The position numbers and the translations under genes are program-made. DNA of 64,000 nucleotides. Origin: Kosakonia sp. BYX6 (lineage in GTDB: Bacteria > Pseudomonadota > Gammaproteobacteria > Enterobacterales > Enterobacteriaceae). Location of the stretch: positions 2,142,406 to 2,206,405 of the forward strand of contig NZ_CP151800.1 in assembly GCF_038449125.1 (NCBI RefSeq), given 5' to 3'. Below, piece by piece: positions 17,162-28,612 of the stretch. The notes under the pieces are model-generated. The model made no database searches, was not told the DNA's origin, and saw only the letters and a program-made list of their open reading frames with translations. Within the stretch, counting starts at the first letter, position 1; each line of letters opens with the position of its first letter.

Positions 17162-18682
17162 ATGAAATATCTGCACCCTGGCCTTGCTGGCGCGAACGTG
17201 TCATTTAAAGCGCGTTATGGCAACTATATTGGCGGCGAATTTGTTGACCCGGTGGAAGGCCGTTGGTTTACCAACACCTCGCCGGTCACCGGACAGGTGA
17301 TTGCCGAGTTCCCGCGCTCTAACGCGGCCGATATTGATAAAGCACTGGATGCCGCGCACGCCGCCGCCGCCGCGTGGGGCAAAACCAGTGTGCAGGAACG
17401 TTCGAACGTATTGCTGGCGATTGCCGATCGCATTGAAGCGAACCTCGAACTGCTGGCGCTGACGGAAACCTGGGATAACGGCAAACCGATTCGTGAAACC
17501 ATGGGCGCAGATATTCCGCTGGCAGTCGATCATTTCCGCTATTTCGCGGGCTGTATTCGCGCGCAGGAAGGCACTGCCGCGGAGATCGACAGCAACACCG
17601 TGGCCTATCACATTTACGAGCCGCTGGGCGTGGTCGGGCAGATAATCCCATGGAACTTCCCGATTCTGATGGCGGCCTGGAAGCTGGCGCCCGCGCTGGC
17701 AGCGGGCAACTGCGTGGTACTCAAACCCGCCGAACAAACGCCGCTCGGCATTTGTGTGTTGATGGAGTTGATTGGCGATCTGCTGCCAAAAGGTGTGCTG
17801 AATGTGGTTCACGGTTTCGGCACTGAAGCGGGCGAACCGCTGGCGCGCAGCAAACGCATTGAAAAAATCGCTTTCACCGGTTCAACGCCGATTGGCCGCC
17901 ACATCCTCTCTTGCGCGGCGGAAAACATCATTCCGAGCACCGTCGAACTGGGCGGCAAATCGCCCAATATTTACTTCGAAGATGTGCTGAATGGCGACCC
18001 GGATTACATCGATAAAGCGATTGAAGGCGTGGTGCTCGGCTTCTTCAACCAAGGAGAAGTGTGTACCTGCCCGTCGCGCGTGCTGGTGCAGGAGTCCATC
18101 TACCCGCAGTTCGTCGAAAAAGTGATTGCCCGCATGGAGAACATTCGTAAAGGCGACCCGTTTGACACGGATACCATGATCGGCGCACAAGCTTCGCAAG
18201 AGCAGTACGAAAAAATCCTCTCCTATATCACCATCGCCCGTGAAGAGGGTGGCGAAATCATTACCGGCGGCGCGCATGTTGAACATGGCGACGCGCTGGA
18301 AAACGGGTATTACATCCAGCCCACGCTGATTAAAGGGCACAACGGCATGCGCTGTTTCCAGGAGGAGATCTTTGGGCCAGTGATTGGCATCACCACGTTT
18401 AAAGACGAAGCGGAAGCGTTGCAGATTGCCAACGATACGGAATTCGGCCTGGGCGCCGGGTTGTGGACGCTGGACATCAATCGAGCGTGGCGCATGGGGC
18501 GCGCGATCAAAGCCGGTCGCGTATGGACCAACTGTTACCACCTCTATCCGGCACACGCCGCGTTTGGGGGGTACAAAAACTCGGGCGTCGGGCGTGAAAC
18601 CCACAAACTGGCGCTGAGCCACTACCAGCAGATCAAAAACCTGCTGGTCAGCTACAGCGGTTCGCCGCTGGGCCTGTACTAA
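17162..18682 (+). CDS. Acetaldehyde/aldehyde dehydrogenase (AcoD/ExaC/AldB type)
   Basis: This 506-residue NAD(P)-dependent aldehyde dehydrogenase oxidises aldehydes, probably acetaldehyde, to acids. It has the full family length and is close to AcoD and AldB. Motifs: [26 protein letters not shown] with the general-base Glu, catalytic Cys301 in [18 protein letters not shown], and the C-terminal [12 protein letters not shown] typical of this subgroup. AGGAAC precedes the ATG. It is first in an operon with the alcohol dehydrogenase 25 nt downstream and is expressed from a sigma-54 promoter under the divergent AcoR-like activator. Together the two enzymes would oxidise ethanol via acetaldehyde to acetate. 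Confidence 0.93.
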   Translation: MKYLHPGLAGANVSFKARYGNYIGGEFVDPVEGRWFTNTSPVTGQVIAEFPRSNAADIDKALDAAHAAAAAWGKTSVQERSNVLLAIADRIEANLELLALTETWDNGKPIRETMGADIPLAVDHFRYFAGCIRAQEGTAAEIDSNTVAYHIYEPLGVVGQIIPWNFPILMAAWKLAPALAAGNCVVLKPAEQTPLGICVLMELIGDLLPKGVLNVVHGFGTEAGEPLARSKRIEKIAFTGSTPIGRHILSCAAENIIPSTVELGGKSPNIYFEDVLNGDPDYIDKAIEGVVLGFFNQGEVCTCPSRVLVQESIYPQFVEKVIARMENIRKGDPFDTDTMIGAQASQEQYEKILSYITIAREEGGEIITGGAHVEHGDALENGYYIQPTLIKGHNGMRCFQEEIFGPVIGITTFKDEAEALQIANDTEFGLGAGLWTLDINRAWRMGRAIKAGRVWTNCYHLYPAHAAFGGYKNSGVGRETHKLALSHYQQIKNLLVSYSGSPLGLY

Positions 18683-18707
18683 TTATCCATCAGGATGAGG
18701 TGATAAT

Positions 18708-19739
18708 ATGCAACTGAAAACCATGAAAGCCGCCGTCGTAAAGGCGTTTGGCGAGCCGCTGGTGATTGAAGAGGTGATGGTGCCTGCCGTTGAACCGGGC
18801 AAAATCCTCGTCAAAATCGCAGCGACCGGCGTCTGTCACACGGATCTGCATGCAGCGGAAGGCGACTGGCCGGTGAAGCCGAATCCGCCGTTTATTCCCG
18901 GCCACGAAGGTGTCGGGCATGTAGTGGCGGTGGGGCCAGGCGTGACGCATGTGAAGGAGGGCGACAGAGTCGGCGTGCCGTGGCTTTACTCAGCCTGCGG
19001 GTATTGCGAACACTGCCTGGGCGGGTGGGAAACACTCTGCCATTCACAGCAGAACTCCGGTTATTCGGTCAACGGCAGCTTTGCCGAGTACTGCCTGGCG
19101 GATGCGAACTACGTCGGGATCTTGCCGGACAATGTCGGTTTTAATGAAATTGCGCCGATCCTCTGCGCCGGCGTCACGGTCTATAAAGGGCTGAAAATGA
19201 CCGAAGCACGCGCCGGGCAGTGGGTTGTGATTTCCGGTATCGGCGGGTTGGGACACTTGGCGATCCAGTACGCGGTGGCGATGGGCATGAACGTGGCGGC
19301 GGTGGATATCGACGATGAAAAACTCGACTTTGCCCGTCGGCTCGGCGCATCGGTGGTGGTGAACGCCCGCGAAGAGGATCCCGGTACGCGTTTTCACGCC
19401 GAGTTTGGCGGCGCGCATGGCGTGCTGGTCACCGCGGTGTCGCCCAAAGCCTTTGAGCAGGCGACCACCATGATGCGCCGTGGCGGCACTATGGTGCTGA
19501 ACGGGTTGCCGCCGGGGAAATTCGATCTGTCGATTTTCGATATGGTGCTGGATGGCACCACCGTGCGCGGGTCGATTGTTGGCACGCGTAAGGATTTGCA
19601 GGAGGCATTGGATTTCGCCGGGCACAATAAAGTGCATGCGGAAATCGCCGTCGAACCGCTGGAAAACATCAACGGCATTTTTGATCGCATGCGCGCCGGG
19701 AAAATCACCGGCCGCATTGTGGTGGATATGTCGATGTAA
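18708..19739 (+). CDS. adhP: Zinc-dependent alcohol dehydrogenase (AdhP type)
   Basis: This 343-residue cytosolic MDR-family alcohol dehydrogenase is similar to E. coli AdhP (336 residues). The catalytic zinc site is GVCHTDLH with GHEGVGHV, and the structural zinc cysteines are in [15 protein letters not shown]. The NAD site is [13 protein letters not shown], followed by AVDIDDEKL, which indicates NAD over NADP. GAGGTG precedes the ATG at 18708. A second in-frame ATG five codons later is less well placed. It follows the aldehyde dehydrogenase in one operon and would supply its aldehyde substrate. Confidence 0.92.
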   Translation: MQLKTMKAAVVKAFGEPLVIEEVMVPAVEPGKILVKIAATGVCHTDLHAAEGDWPVKPNPPFIPGHEGVGHVVAVGPGVTHVKEGDRVGVPWLYSACGYCEHCLGGWETLCHSQQNSGYSVNGSFAEYCLADANYVGILPDNVGFNEIAPILCAGVTVYKGLKMTEARAGQWVVISGIGGLGHLAIQYAVAMGMNVAAVDIDDEKLDFARRLGASVVVNAREEDPGTRFHAEFGGAHGVLVTAVSPKAFEQATTMMRRGGTMVLNGLPPGKFDLSIFDMVLDGTTVRGSIVGTRKDLQEALDFAGHNKVHAEIAVEPLENINGIFDRMRAGKITGRIVVDMSM

Positions 19740-19748
19740 CAAAGCAAA

Positions 19749-19774
19749 ACGGGGCGCAATGCCCCGTTATTTTT
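19749..19774 (+). terminator. Intrinsic terminator after adhP
   Basis: Stem ACGGGGC/GCCCCGT closes a 5-nt loop (GCAAT) and is followed by TATTTTT, starting 10 nt after the stop codon. Confidence 0.88.
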
Positions 19775-19783
19775 ACACCAATG

Positions 19784-19814
19784 GTAGGCCGGATAAGCGC
19801 AGCGCCATCCGGCA
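19784..19814. repeat. Single REP element
   Basis: GTAGGCCGGATAAGCG followed by CAGCGCCATCCGGCAA is a canonical enterobacterial REP unit, placed between the convergent adhP and GAPDH genes. Confidence 0.9.
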
Positions 19815-19819
19815 ACTCA

Positions 19820-20830
19820 TTACAAACCGCGTTGTGCCATCAATTTCGCCAGATCAACCAGCCGGTTGGAGAAACCCCACTCGTTATCATACCAGGCGAG
19901 AATTTTCACCAAATTGCCGCCAATCACCAGCGTCGATAGCCCGTCGATAATGGATGAACGCGGGTCGCCCTGGTAATCGCTGGAAACCAGCGGTTCATCG
20001 CTGTAACCGAGAATGCCTTTCAGCGGCCCGTTTGCCGCCGCTTCGCGGAATGCGGCATTCACTTCATCCACGGTCACCTCGCGTTTGAGCGTCACGGTCA
20101 GGTCGACAATCGACACCACCGGCACCGGCACGCGCAACGAGTAGCCCGTCAAACGCCCGTCCAGCTCCGGGATCACTTTGCCCAGCGCTTTCGCGGCACC
20201 GCTGGAATACGGCACAATCGACAGGGCGGCGGCGCGTGCGCCACGCAAATCTTTCTCCGGCTGATCGTGCAGCGCCTGGCTGTTGGTATAGGCGTGGGTG
20301 GTGTTCATCAGGCCATGCTCAATGCCAAACTGCTGATGCAGAACCTGCGCGGCAGGCGCCAGACCGTTGGTGGTGCAACTGCCGTTGCTGACCACAAAGT
20401 GGCGCTGCGGATCGTACTGCTGGTCATTTACCCCCAGCACAATCGTCAAATCGTCATTTTTCCCCGGCGCGGAGATAATGACGCGTTTCGCGCCGCCGCT
20501 GCTGATATGTACCGCCGCTTTTTCCCGGTCGGTGAAAAAGCCGGTCGCTTCAATCACGATATCGACACCCGCGTCGCGCCACGGAATATTGGCCGGGTCG
20601 CGCTCGCTGAATACGCGAACCGCTTTGCCGTCGACCAACAACTGGCCTTCGCCCGCTTCAACCGGGACGGGCAGGGTGCCGAGCAGGGAATCGTGTTTCA
20701 ACAAATGCGCCAGCGTTTTGCTGTCGGTCAGATCGTTAATCGCCACAATCTGTATATCCGCGTTGCCAAGTGCCGCACGCAGAACGTTGCGCCCAATCCT
20801 GCCAAAACCATTAATGCCGACGTTAACCAT
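19820..20830 (-). CDS. Type I glyceraldehyde-3-phosphate dehydrogenase
   Basis: This 336-residue cytosolic enzyme is a phosphorylating GAPDH. The Rossmann start is VGINGFGRIGRNVLRAA, Asp33 in INDLTD indicates NAD preference, the nucleophile is Cys152 in GSCTTN and the base is His179 in NTTHAYTN. The residue before SCTTN is Gly where Ala is usual. AAGGAG precedes the ATG. It is not in a glycolytic operon but 78 bp downstream of a GlxA-family regulator on the same strand, which suggests a conditionally used second GAPDH beside the housekeeping gapA. Erythrose-4-phosphate dehydrogenase (Epd) is less likely, given the typical GAPDH motifs and the lack of pgk. Confidence 0.88.
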   Translation of the reverse strand: MVNVGINGFGRIGRNVLRAALGNADIQIVAINDLTDSKTLAHLLKHDSLLGTLPVPVEAGEGQLLVDGKAVRVFSERDPANIPWRDAGVDIVIEATGFFTDREKAAVHISSGGAKRVIISAPGKNDDLTIVLGVNDQQYDPQRHFVVSNGSCTTNGLAPAAQVLHQQFGIEHGLMNTTHAYTNSQALHDQPEKDLRGARAAALSIVPYSSGAAKALGKVIPELDGRLTGYSLRVPVPVVSIVDLTVTLKREVTVDEVNAAFREAAANGPLKGILGYSDEPLVSSDYQGDPRSSIIDGLSTLVIGGNLVKILAWYDNEWGFSNRLVDLAKLMAQRGL

Positions 20831-20908
20831 AATGAACTCCTTGTGTCAGGTATCTGCGTTCACTGTAGGTTTGATGGGCGATGGCGTAAATGACAAAAAA
20901 GGATCACT

Positions 20909-21889
20909 TTACGCCATTTTGCGGCTATGGAAGCGCTGGCGGTATTCGCCGGGTGTTAGGTGCAACTGGCGTTCAAAAATGCGCCGCAGGTTAATACTGC
21001 TGCCAAAACCGCTGAGAGTGGCAATGCGATCCAGCGTGTCGCTGGTTTGTTCCAGACGATCGCGGGCGGCGGCGAGACGCGCTTCGGCGACATAACGGGC
21101 CGGGGAGACGCCCGTCTGGCGGGTAAAGACGCGGGTGAAATTGCGCGGGCTCATCGCCACCTGCGCGGCCAGGGTTTCGACGGATAAATCGTCTGCAAGG
21201 TGTTCCAGAATCCAGCTTTGCAACTCACTGATCGGCCCGACGCTGCTGGCCTGTTGCAAGTGAAAGCGGCTGAACTGCAATTGCCCGCCGGGGCGGCGCA
21301 GGTACATCACCAGATCCTGCGCTACATCGCGGGCGAGGGTAAAACCGTAATCCTCTTCAACCAGCGCCAGCGTTAAATCAAAGCCGGAACTGACGCCGCC
21401 GGACGTCCATATCGGCCCATCCTGAATGTAGAGCGGGCCACCTTCGACCTGAATTTTTGGAAATTGTGCCTGCATGGTTTCCAGCAAGCGCCAGTGGGTG
21501 GTTGCGCGCCGACCGTCCAGCAAACCGGTCTGCGCCAGCAGCATGGCGCCGCCGCAAATCGACACAACGCGCCGGGCGTGCGGCGCGGCGAGATGCAGCC
21601 AGTCCACCACGGCGGTGCCTTCGTCTTCATCAATGCCGCGCCCGGTAATCATAATGGTGTCCCACGGTTGACGCGGATCGATTTCCGGTAAGCGATGATC
21701 CGCCAGCAGGTTTAACCCGGACTGCCCGTGGATCACCTGGTGCGGCTGCGTGGTGGCGATGGTTATTTTGTAACGCGGTGAGTGCGTATCAGTGGGATGC
21801 AGGCGATTAGCCTGCATCAGAATGTCGGCGATACCGGCGGATTCGAACAGCATGCCGCCATCAGGAACGATAATCAGGAAAGTTTTCAT
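20909..21889 (-). CDS. GlxA-family transcriptional regulator (DJ-1/PfpI plus AraC HTH)
   Basis: The 326-residue protein has an N-terminal DJ-1/PfpI-like domain (about 1-190) with the cysteine elbow SICGGAML, and a C-terminal AraC-type double helix-turn-helix (AAQVAMSPRNFTRVF and RIATLSGFGSSINLRRIF). Such proteins are one-component transcriptional regulators. The chosen start MKTFLIIVPDGG at 21889 is where the domain begins; a 25-codon upstream extension is probably not translated. The gene lies just upstream of GAPDH on the same strand. A large dyad operator candidate lies 79-114 bp upstream. The ligand is unknown. Confidence 0.87.
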   Translation of the reverse strand: MKTFLIIVPDGGMLFESAGIADILMQANRLHPTDTHSPRYKITIATTQPHQVIHGQSGLNLLADHRLPEIDPRQPWDTIMITGRGIDEDEGTAVVDWLHLAAPHARRVVSICGGAMLLAQTGLLDGRRATTHWRLLETMQAQFPKIQVEGGPLYIQDGPIWTSGGVSSGFDLTLALVEEDYGFTLARDVAQDLVMYLRRPGGQLQFSRFHLQQASSVGPISELQSWILEHLADDLSVETLAAQVAMSPRNFTRVFTRQTGVSPARYVAEARLAAARDRLEQTSDTLDRIATLSGFGSSINLRRIFERQLHLTPGEYRQRFHSRKMA

Positions 21890-22542
21890 GTCCTGAAAAG
21901 TACGCTCCCTACACAATAAGTCAACGGGCAGTGACGATCTGACGGCGTAAGCAGCCAGAGTCATTCTCTTATGAGCTATAGGATGATCCTATGTAATCAT
22001 AAGAAATGATTAACAGTTTTCGTCAAAGCTCTATTCCACGTTGATGAGCTAATTAATTGCCAAAATGATGGATAAAAATTAACGACACCTTCCATGCCTG
22101 TAACGTTTTGACAGATTCTAAATATATTCATTATGCAGGTATTAATCTGCGCAATAGACAAAATAATCCCTTGTAAGTAGGTGTGTTTTATTTAGCGAAT
22201 CGGTTATTTATCCGCGTCCTTATAAATAACTTAGCGGTACTTCGATTTAATTTAAATAATCACTGGCGTTACTAATCCATGATTCTGTGACAAAAACGCG
22301 GGCTTAGGGGGTATTTCTGACGATTTTTTACCTTTCGCGGAAAGCTATATCATTTTTTCTTTTGGTTTTGAGATGAATCTTAGAATGAATAGCGAAGCGG
22401 ACAGGCGATGCCTGTAAGCCGGTTTTCAATGGCTGAGCATTTTGCTTATTTAATGGAAAAATTGTCGGCTAATTTTGCAAAACGGGTCTATAAAAATAAG
22501 GGCAAGAATGTTCAATAAGCAGCACTGCGCGGAGACGATTCC
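21890..22542. other. Long AT-rich non-coding region
   Basis: Apart from the nested dyad this 653-bp gap, between the divergent GlxA-type gene and a small gene of unknown function, shows no convincing reading frame. It contains scattered TTAAT and TATAAA elements and a short dyad GCAG...CTGC near 22135-22152. The last 150 bp before the small gene are a plausible leader or promoter, but no specific element can be named. Confidence 0.4.
21968..22003. promoter_or_regulatory. Nested dyad operator upstream of the GlxA-type gene
   Basis: Outer arms CTTATGA (21968-21974) and TCATAAG (21997-22003) enclose inner arms ATAGGAT (21978-21984) and ATCCTAT (21986-21992) around one G. The two dyads share almost the same centre, giving a 36-bp near-perfect symmetric element. 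It is likely an operator, perhaps autoregulatory. Confidence 0.65.
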
Positions 22543-22752
22543 ATGTCCAGAGCAAAAGCTTACAACCTGAAGCAGGCATATCAAATGGTTAGCTCGGGAA
22601 AGCACCAACAGGTCGAGCTGGCATTTGATGTCGATGCGGATACGTTCTTTATGTTAACCACGAACTACGGGATGAGCGGGGCAAAAATTGACCGCCACGA
22701 TAATCATTTTGTGCTCAAGCTTGAGCAAGAAGAATCGTCAGCCTCTGGCTGA
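22543..22752 (+). CDS. Small protein of unknown function (69 aa)
   Basis: I do not recognise this family. The ATG at 22543 follows GGAG at a spacing of 7. The 69-residue product is soluble and acidic at its end (EQEESSASG), with one cluster of basic residues at the N-terminus (SRAKAYNLKQAY). The middle segment (VELAFDVDADTFFMLTT) suggests beta structure. No membrane helix, cysteine or signal peptide is present. It stands alone on the plus strand, preceded by a long AT-rich leader and followed by a strong hairpin region. Confidence 0.6.
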   Translation: MSRAKAYNLKQAYQMVSSGKHQQVELAFDVDADTFFMLTTNYGMSGAKIDRHDNHFVLKLEQEESSASG

Positions 22753-22859
22753 AGCGATTGATTTTAAAGAACTATACTGGCCCGCAACGCGAAAGGTGTA
22801 CCGGATTCTTCCGAAAGCCATGCTGATGTCACATTCGCGTTACATTTCTCCCCTTTAAT

Positions 22860-22901
22860 AGCCGCGAGCCTGCCGGATCCTGTTGCAAACGGCTCGCGGC
22901 T
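22860..22901. other. Strong hairpin in the gap before katG
   Basis: Perfect 11-bp arms AGCCGCGAGCC (22860-22870) and GGCTCGCGGCT (22891-22901) enclose a 20-nt loop. No T tract follows directly. Together with the terminator at 22975-22998 it could be part of a small RNA or the 3' UTR of the 69-residue gene. Confidence 0.5.
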
Positions 22902-22974
22902 CCATGTGTTGTTACCCTGATTTTTGGCGGCTTTCCCCCTTGCCGTCGACCCAGACTCGTTGTCACTACACTTT

Positions 22975-22998
22975 CCCGGCCAACGCCGGGATTTTTTT
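22975..22998 (+). terminator. Intrinsic terminator, plus strand
   Basis: Stem CCCGGC/GCCGGG with a CAAC loop is followed by ATTTTTTT. It lies 220 nt after the small gene, so the transcript it ends carries a long structured 3' region. Confidence 0.88.
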
Positions 22999-23002
22999 GC
23001 CT

Positions 23003-23044
23003 GCAATAAAAAAGCCTGCGGGCCTTTTCAGGCGTCGCAGGCTT
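23003..23044 (-). terminator. katG terminator
   Basis: On the minus strand, arms AAGCCTGCG and CGCAGGCTT enclose a 15-nt loop and run into TTTTTTATT. It starts 18 nt past the katG stop. Confidence 0.88.
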
Positions 23045-23061
23045 GCGTAAGGAAGAGGGGA

Positions 23062-25561
<2,500 letters not shown>

Positions 25562-26263
25562 ATGAGCAAAATGAACAGCACCGTCTTTGACGCGTTTCGT
25601 TGCCTGAATTTACTGGCAACCGGCAGCCGCGCGTTTGGCATTCGCGAGATTGGCCGTGAGCTGTCGCTGGACTCCGCCAAAGTGACGCGTCTGATGCAAA
25701 CATTGCTGGCGCTGGAGATGGTGCAGCAGGACGCGAAACGCAAATACCGTCTCGGCATGGGCATTCACCGTTTATCGGCGAGCGCCATCCACAACTCGGC
25801 TTTTTACACCGCAGTACTGGAGATGCTGGAAGAAACCGGCAGCCACAATGTCTCTATCGTGATTGGCGTGCTGAGTGGCAGCCATGTGGTGTATTTGCTG
25901 CACACGCGCGGCGGGAAAAGCATTGCGCGTGCGATTGGCAACTATGAATCCTGGCCGATTCGCGACTCGGTAATTGGCATCAAACTGCTGTCGACCATGA
26001 GCGATGAGGAGATCGTCGAGCGCATTGGCATCCACGATTACCATTTGCTGCAAAAAGAGATTGAACAGGCGCGCCAGCACCAGGTGTTTGGCAACGCGTG
26101 GGCGCCTGGCGATTACCGGCTGGCCTGTATTATTCCGGGGATGCAGGCGGCGATTGCCTTGTCCAATATCGGCGGTGACAAAGTGGATATCGACAGCCTG
26201 CGCCAGTTTCTGGTGTCGGCGGCGCGCAAAATCAGCGGGGAGTCATTCCCCGCGGTTCAATAA
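25562..26263 (+). CDS. IclR-type transcriptional regulator of the sugar-acid operon
   Basis: This 233-residue DNA-binding protein has an N-terminal winged helix-turn-helix (FGIREIGRELSLDSAKVTRLMQ) and an IclR-like effector domain (GVLSGSHVVYLLHTRGGKS, DSVIGIKLLSTMSDEE). The start at 25562 (MSKMNSTVFDAF) follows AGGAA; a 39-codon upstream extension has no family similarity. It faces the dgoA-dgoK operon tail-to-tail with a 21-bp overlap of coding ends. It is the only regulator next to that operon and therefore its probable controller, replacing the GntR-type DgoR of E. coli. The effector would be a sugar acid or its keto-deoxy derivative. Confidence 0.83.
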   Translation: MSKMNSTVFDAFRCLNLLATGSRAFGIREIGRELSLDSAKVTRLMQTLLALEMVQQDAKRKYRLGMGIHRLSASAIHNSAFYTAVLEMLEETGSHNVSIVIGVLSGSHVVYLLHTRGGKSIARAIGNYESWPIRDSVIGIKLLSTMSDEEIVERIGIHDYHLLQKEIEQARQHQVFGNAWAPGDYRLACIIPGMQAAIALSNIGGDKVDIDSLRQFLVSAARKISGESFPAVQ

Positions 26264-26839
26264 CTGCTGGCAGTGCAGGGCGGTGGTGGCGACGCGTTGC
26301 CCTGGCCGATAAAGCGATGAACCGATGCCAACGCTGTCGTAATAGCGCAAATAATCTGCCGCATTGTCACAATCGACACCGCCGACGGCAGAAAACAGCA
26401 CACTTTGTGATAACGGACCTTTGATCATCTGCGGGTAGTTCAGCGGCAGCGCACTGGCCGGGAAGATCTTCAGCACGTCCACCCCCAATTCGCAGGCGCG
26501 AAAAATTTCGCTACTGGTAAACACCCCTGCGCACACTTGCAAACCCTGCTGTTTTGCGGCAACGACCACGCGTTCATCGAGATTGGGCGTCAGGATAAAC
26601 CCCGCGCCCGCATTGGCGCAGGTGACAACGTGTTGCGGCGTCAACACCGTGCCCGCGCCAAGATGAATAGCGTCGCCAAACACCTCGCGCACGCGGGTGA
26701 GGCTGGTGGCCCACTCCGGCGAATTAGTGGTGATCTCCACGCTGTTGATGCCGTGGTCGCGCAGGCAGGCGATATGCTCGATACATTCTGGTGGCGTGAT
26801 GCCGCGCAGGATCGCCACAATCTGGTTACTCTCTTTCAC
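26243..26839 (-). CDS. dgoA: 2-dehydro-3-deoxy-6-phosphogalactonate aldolase
   Basis: This 198-residue class I aldolase of the KDPG/KDPGal family cleaves 2-dehydro-3-deoxy-6-phosphogalactonate to pyruvate and glyceraldehyde 3-phosphate. The Schiff-base lysine is in DVLKIFPAS, and the other active-site regions are VAILRG, SVEITTNSP, GAGTVLTP and AVGGVDCDN. The start is taken as GTG 26839 because GAGGTG precedes it by 4 nt and the family begins at KESNQIVAILRG; an ATG 12 nt upstream overlaps that signal. It overlaps the 3' end of dgoK by 14 nt, so translation is probably coupled. It is the last gene of the five-gene operon. Confidence 0.9.
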   Translation of the reverse strand: MKESNQIVAILRGITPPECIEHIACLRDHGINSVEITTNSPEWATSLTRVREVFGDAIHLGAGTVLTPQHVVTCANAGAGFILTPNLDERVVVAAKQQGLQVCAGVFTSSEIFRACELGVDVLKIFPASALPLNYPQMIKGPLSQSVLFSAVGGVDCDNAADYLRYYDSVGIGSSLYRPGQRVATTALHCQQLLNRGE

Positions 26840-27719
26840 GAAACACCTCATTCAGCCCGGCAATGAGCGCACGCTCTGCTTCAAGGGATGTGCAGGGCAA
26901 ACCGAGCGCTTCGCAGGCCTGGCGGTAAAGCGGCAGCAGCGCGTCGCTGCCGATAAAACACACTGGCGCATTTCGCGGATGGCCTTGCAGAATTTCATGA
27001 CCGATCAGCAAACCCGATAGCCACGCACCCGCCAAAGAGGCGTCCAGATCGCCCAGAATGTAGCGCCCACGGCAACGAAACAGCTCGCAGACCAGCGTGG
27101 TGTGCCCCGCTTCAATCGATTGCGCGGTGGCGACACCTTGCAAAAATTCCTCCGGGGAGGTGATCTGCGTGGGCAGGCCTTTGCCGACAATCGAGTGGTT
27201 GAGCACCAGGTGATAAAGCTCACCGGTCATCAAGGTGCGCAGCGATGTCACGGTTTGGTTGGCGCGATCCACCGTCAGCCATTTGCTGTGTGTGCCGACC
27301 GCTGCGAACGTTTGGTTGTCCGTTAACGTGAGCGCACCGGCCAGTTGCATCTCTTCGCCTCGGCAGATTTCATGCACCCGGCGGTCGCAAATGCCGGGCC
27401 GCAAGGTCACAGGATTCGGCAGGATGCCGGTGAGTTCGCGGCCTTTCGCCGTGAGATCGGCAAAACTCAGCGGTAATTCCAGATATCCCGCGTCGGCAAG
27501 CCCGATATTGCTGCCAATCATGCCGCACAGCAGCACCGGCAGTTGCTCATCCCAGGCATCGCCGAGGCGCAAAAGCTGCGCGCGCAAAATCTCCGGCAAA
27601 TCTTCGCGTTCACATTTTCCCACCCCGCAGCTTGCTTCAACCGTGCGGATCACCTTGCCATTGCGCACGCTCAGGGCGCGGAAATTACTGGTACCCCAGT
27701 CGACGGCGATATAGTTCAT
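26826..27719 (-). CDS. dgoK: 2-dehydro-3-deoxygalactonokinase
   Basis: This 297-residue sugar-acid kinase phosphorylates 2-dehydro-3-deoxygalactonate at O6. It is similar to E. coli DgoK along its length: nucleotide-binding AVDWGTSNFRA, GMIGSNIGL, RGEEMQLAGAL, GTHSKW, RTLMTGELYHLVLNHSIVG and SGLLIGHE. It starts inside the stop codon of the DapA-family gene (ATGA overlap) and ends inside dgoA. Order and overlap place it between the dehydratase and the aldolase steps of a galactonate-type pathway. Confidence 0.93.
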   Translation of the reverse strand: MNYIAVDWGTSNFRALSVRNGKVIRTVEASCGVGKCEREDLPEILRAQLLRLGDAWDEQLPVLLCGMIGSNIGLADAGYLELPLSFADLTAKGRELTGILPNPVTLRPGICDRRVHEICRGEEMQLAGALTLTDNQTFAAVGTHSKWLTVDRANQTVTSLRTLMTGELYHLVLNHSIVGKGLPTQITSPEEFLQGVATAQSIEAGHTTLVCELFRCRGRYILGDLDASLAGAWLSGLLIGHEILQGHPRNAPVCFIGSDALLPLYRQACEALGLPCTSLEAERALIAGLNEVFRERE

Positions 27720-28612
27720 TGGTTCGCCTCCAGTACCGCCAGCGGCAGGGCGGCAGTGAGATCGCGCAGTTCGTCGCGTGTTACCTGGTCAATGCGTTTA
27801 GCCGGTTCGCGCACCACGTCGGTGGCAAAAATGCCGCCCTGGTGCAGCACAGTTTTATGCACTGCCACGCCAATCCCCGGCTGGACGCCGTAACGCAGGA
27901 AGGGCAGATAACGGTAGAACAGCGCCTGCGCGTCACGCGGGTTGTGCTGCCAGGCGTTAAGAATGGCGTTAATCACCTCAGGGAATTCGCAGGCGGGCAT
28001 GGTGCCGACAATCCCCCGGCGCAGTTCTTCATAGAGAAACCCGCCATTCAGGCCGCCGAACAGCCCAACGCGATCGCCAAGCGCTTTTTTCAGCGCGGTG
28101 ATTTTCAGCGTTGTCGGCGGTTGTTCCACCTTGATGTATTTGATGGTCGGAAAATCCTCACACAGCTTCACCAGCGTTGGCACCGCAATGTTCACCCCGG
28201 TCATCAGCGGCGCGTCCTGAATCATAATGTCGATATCGCAGGCTTCGCAGATATCGCGCCAAAAGTTGTAAATTTCGTCCGGGCCGGGTTTCACCACCGA
28301 GGGCGGGTTGACCATCGCCACCTGGGCGCCCCAGCGCTGCACGCGCTGAATATCTTCAATGGCGACGGCGGATGACGCGCCGCCCGCCGCCGCAACAAGA
28401 GGCAACGCGCCGGTCAGGCGTTTCACACAGGCAAACAGCGCCTCTTTTTCCCCGGATGTCAGCGCATACCCTTCCGACGCATTGCCAAACAACGCCAGCC
28501 CGTCGATCCCCTGGGCCAGCAGAAACTTCACTAACTTTTCGATAGACGCAAAATCCACCGCGCCGTGCTCATCAAATGCGGTTGCCAGAATCGGCACATT
28601 GCCCTTTAACAT
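27716..28612 (-). CDS. DapA-family (DHDPS/NAL) lyase, aldolase or dehydratase
   Basis: This 298-residue cytosolic protein of the dihydrodipicolinate synthase superfamily has the Schiff-base Lys161 in KYIKVEQPP, the dicarboxylate-binding motif as GNASEG (43-48) and GGLNGGF near 200. The tyrosine that usually relays protons is replaced: the aligned segment reads IMIQDAP. It is therefore not a lysine-pathway enzyme. In context it could be a 2-keto-3-deoxy-sugar-acid aldolase of the YagE type or a dehydratase. It may act on the same intermediate that DgoK would phosphorylate, giving a non-phosphorylative branch. Its start overlaps the preceding dehydratase by 7 nt. Confidence 0.78.
   Translation of the reverse strand: MLKGNVPILATAFDEHGAVDFASIEKLVKFLLAQGIDGLALFGNASEGYALTSGEKEALFACVKRLTGALPLVAAAGGASSAVAIEDIQRVQRWGAQVAMVNPPSVVKPGPDEIYNFWRDICEACDIDIMIQDAPLMTGVNIAVPTLVKLCEDFPTIKYIKVEQPPTTLKITALKKALGDRVGLFGGLNGGFLYEELRRGIVGTMPACEFPEVINAILNAWQHNPRDAQALFYRYLPFLRYGVQPGIGVAVHKTVLHQGGIFATDVVREPAKRIDQVTRDELRDLTAALPLAVLEANQ

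Noticed and set aside
19820-20830. Erythrose-4-phosphate dehydrogenase (Epd)
   Set aside because: Motifs fit ordinary GAPDH and there is no pgk-fba context typical of epd.
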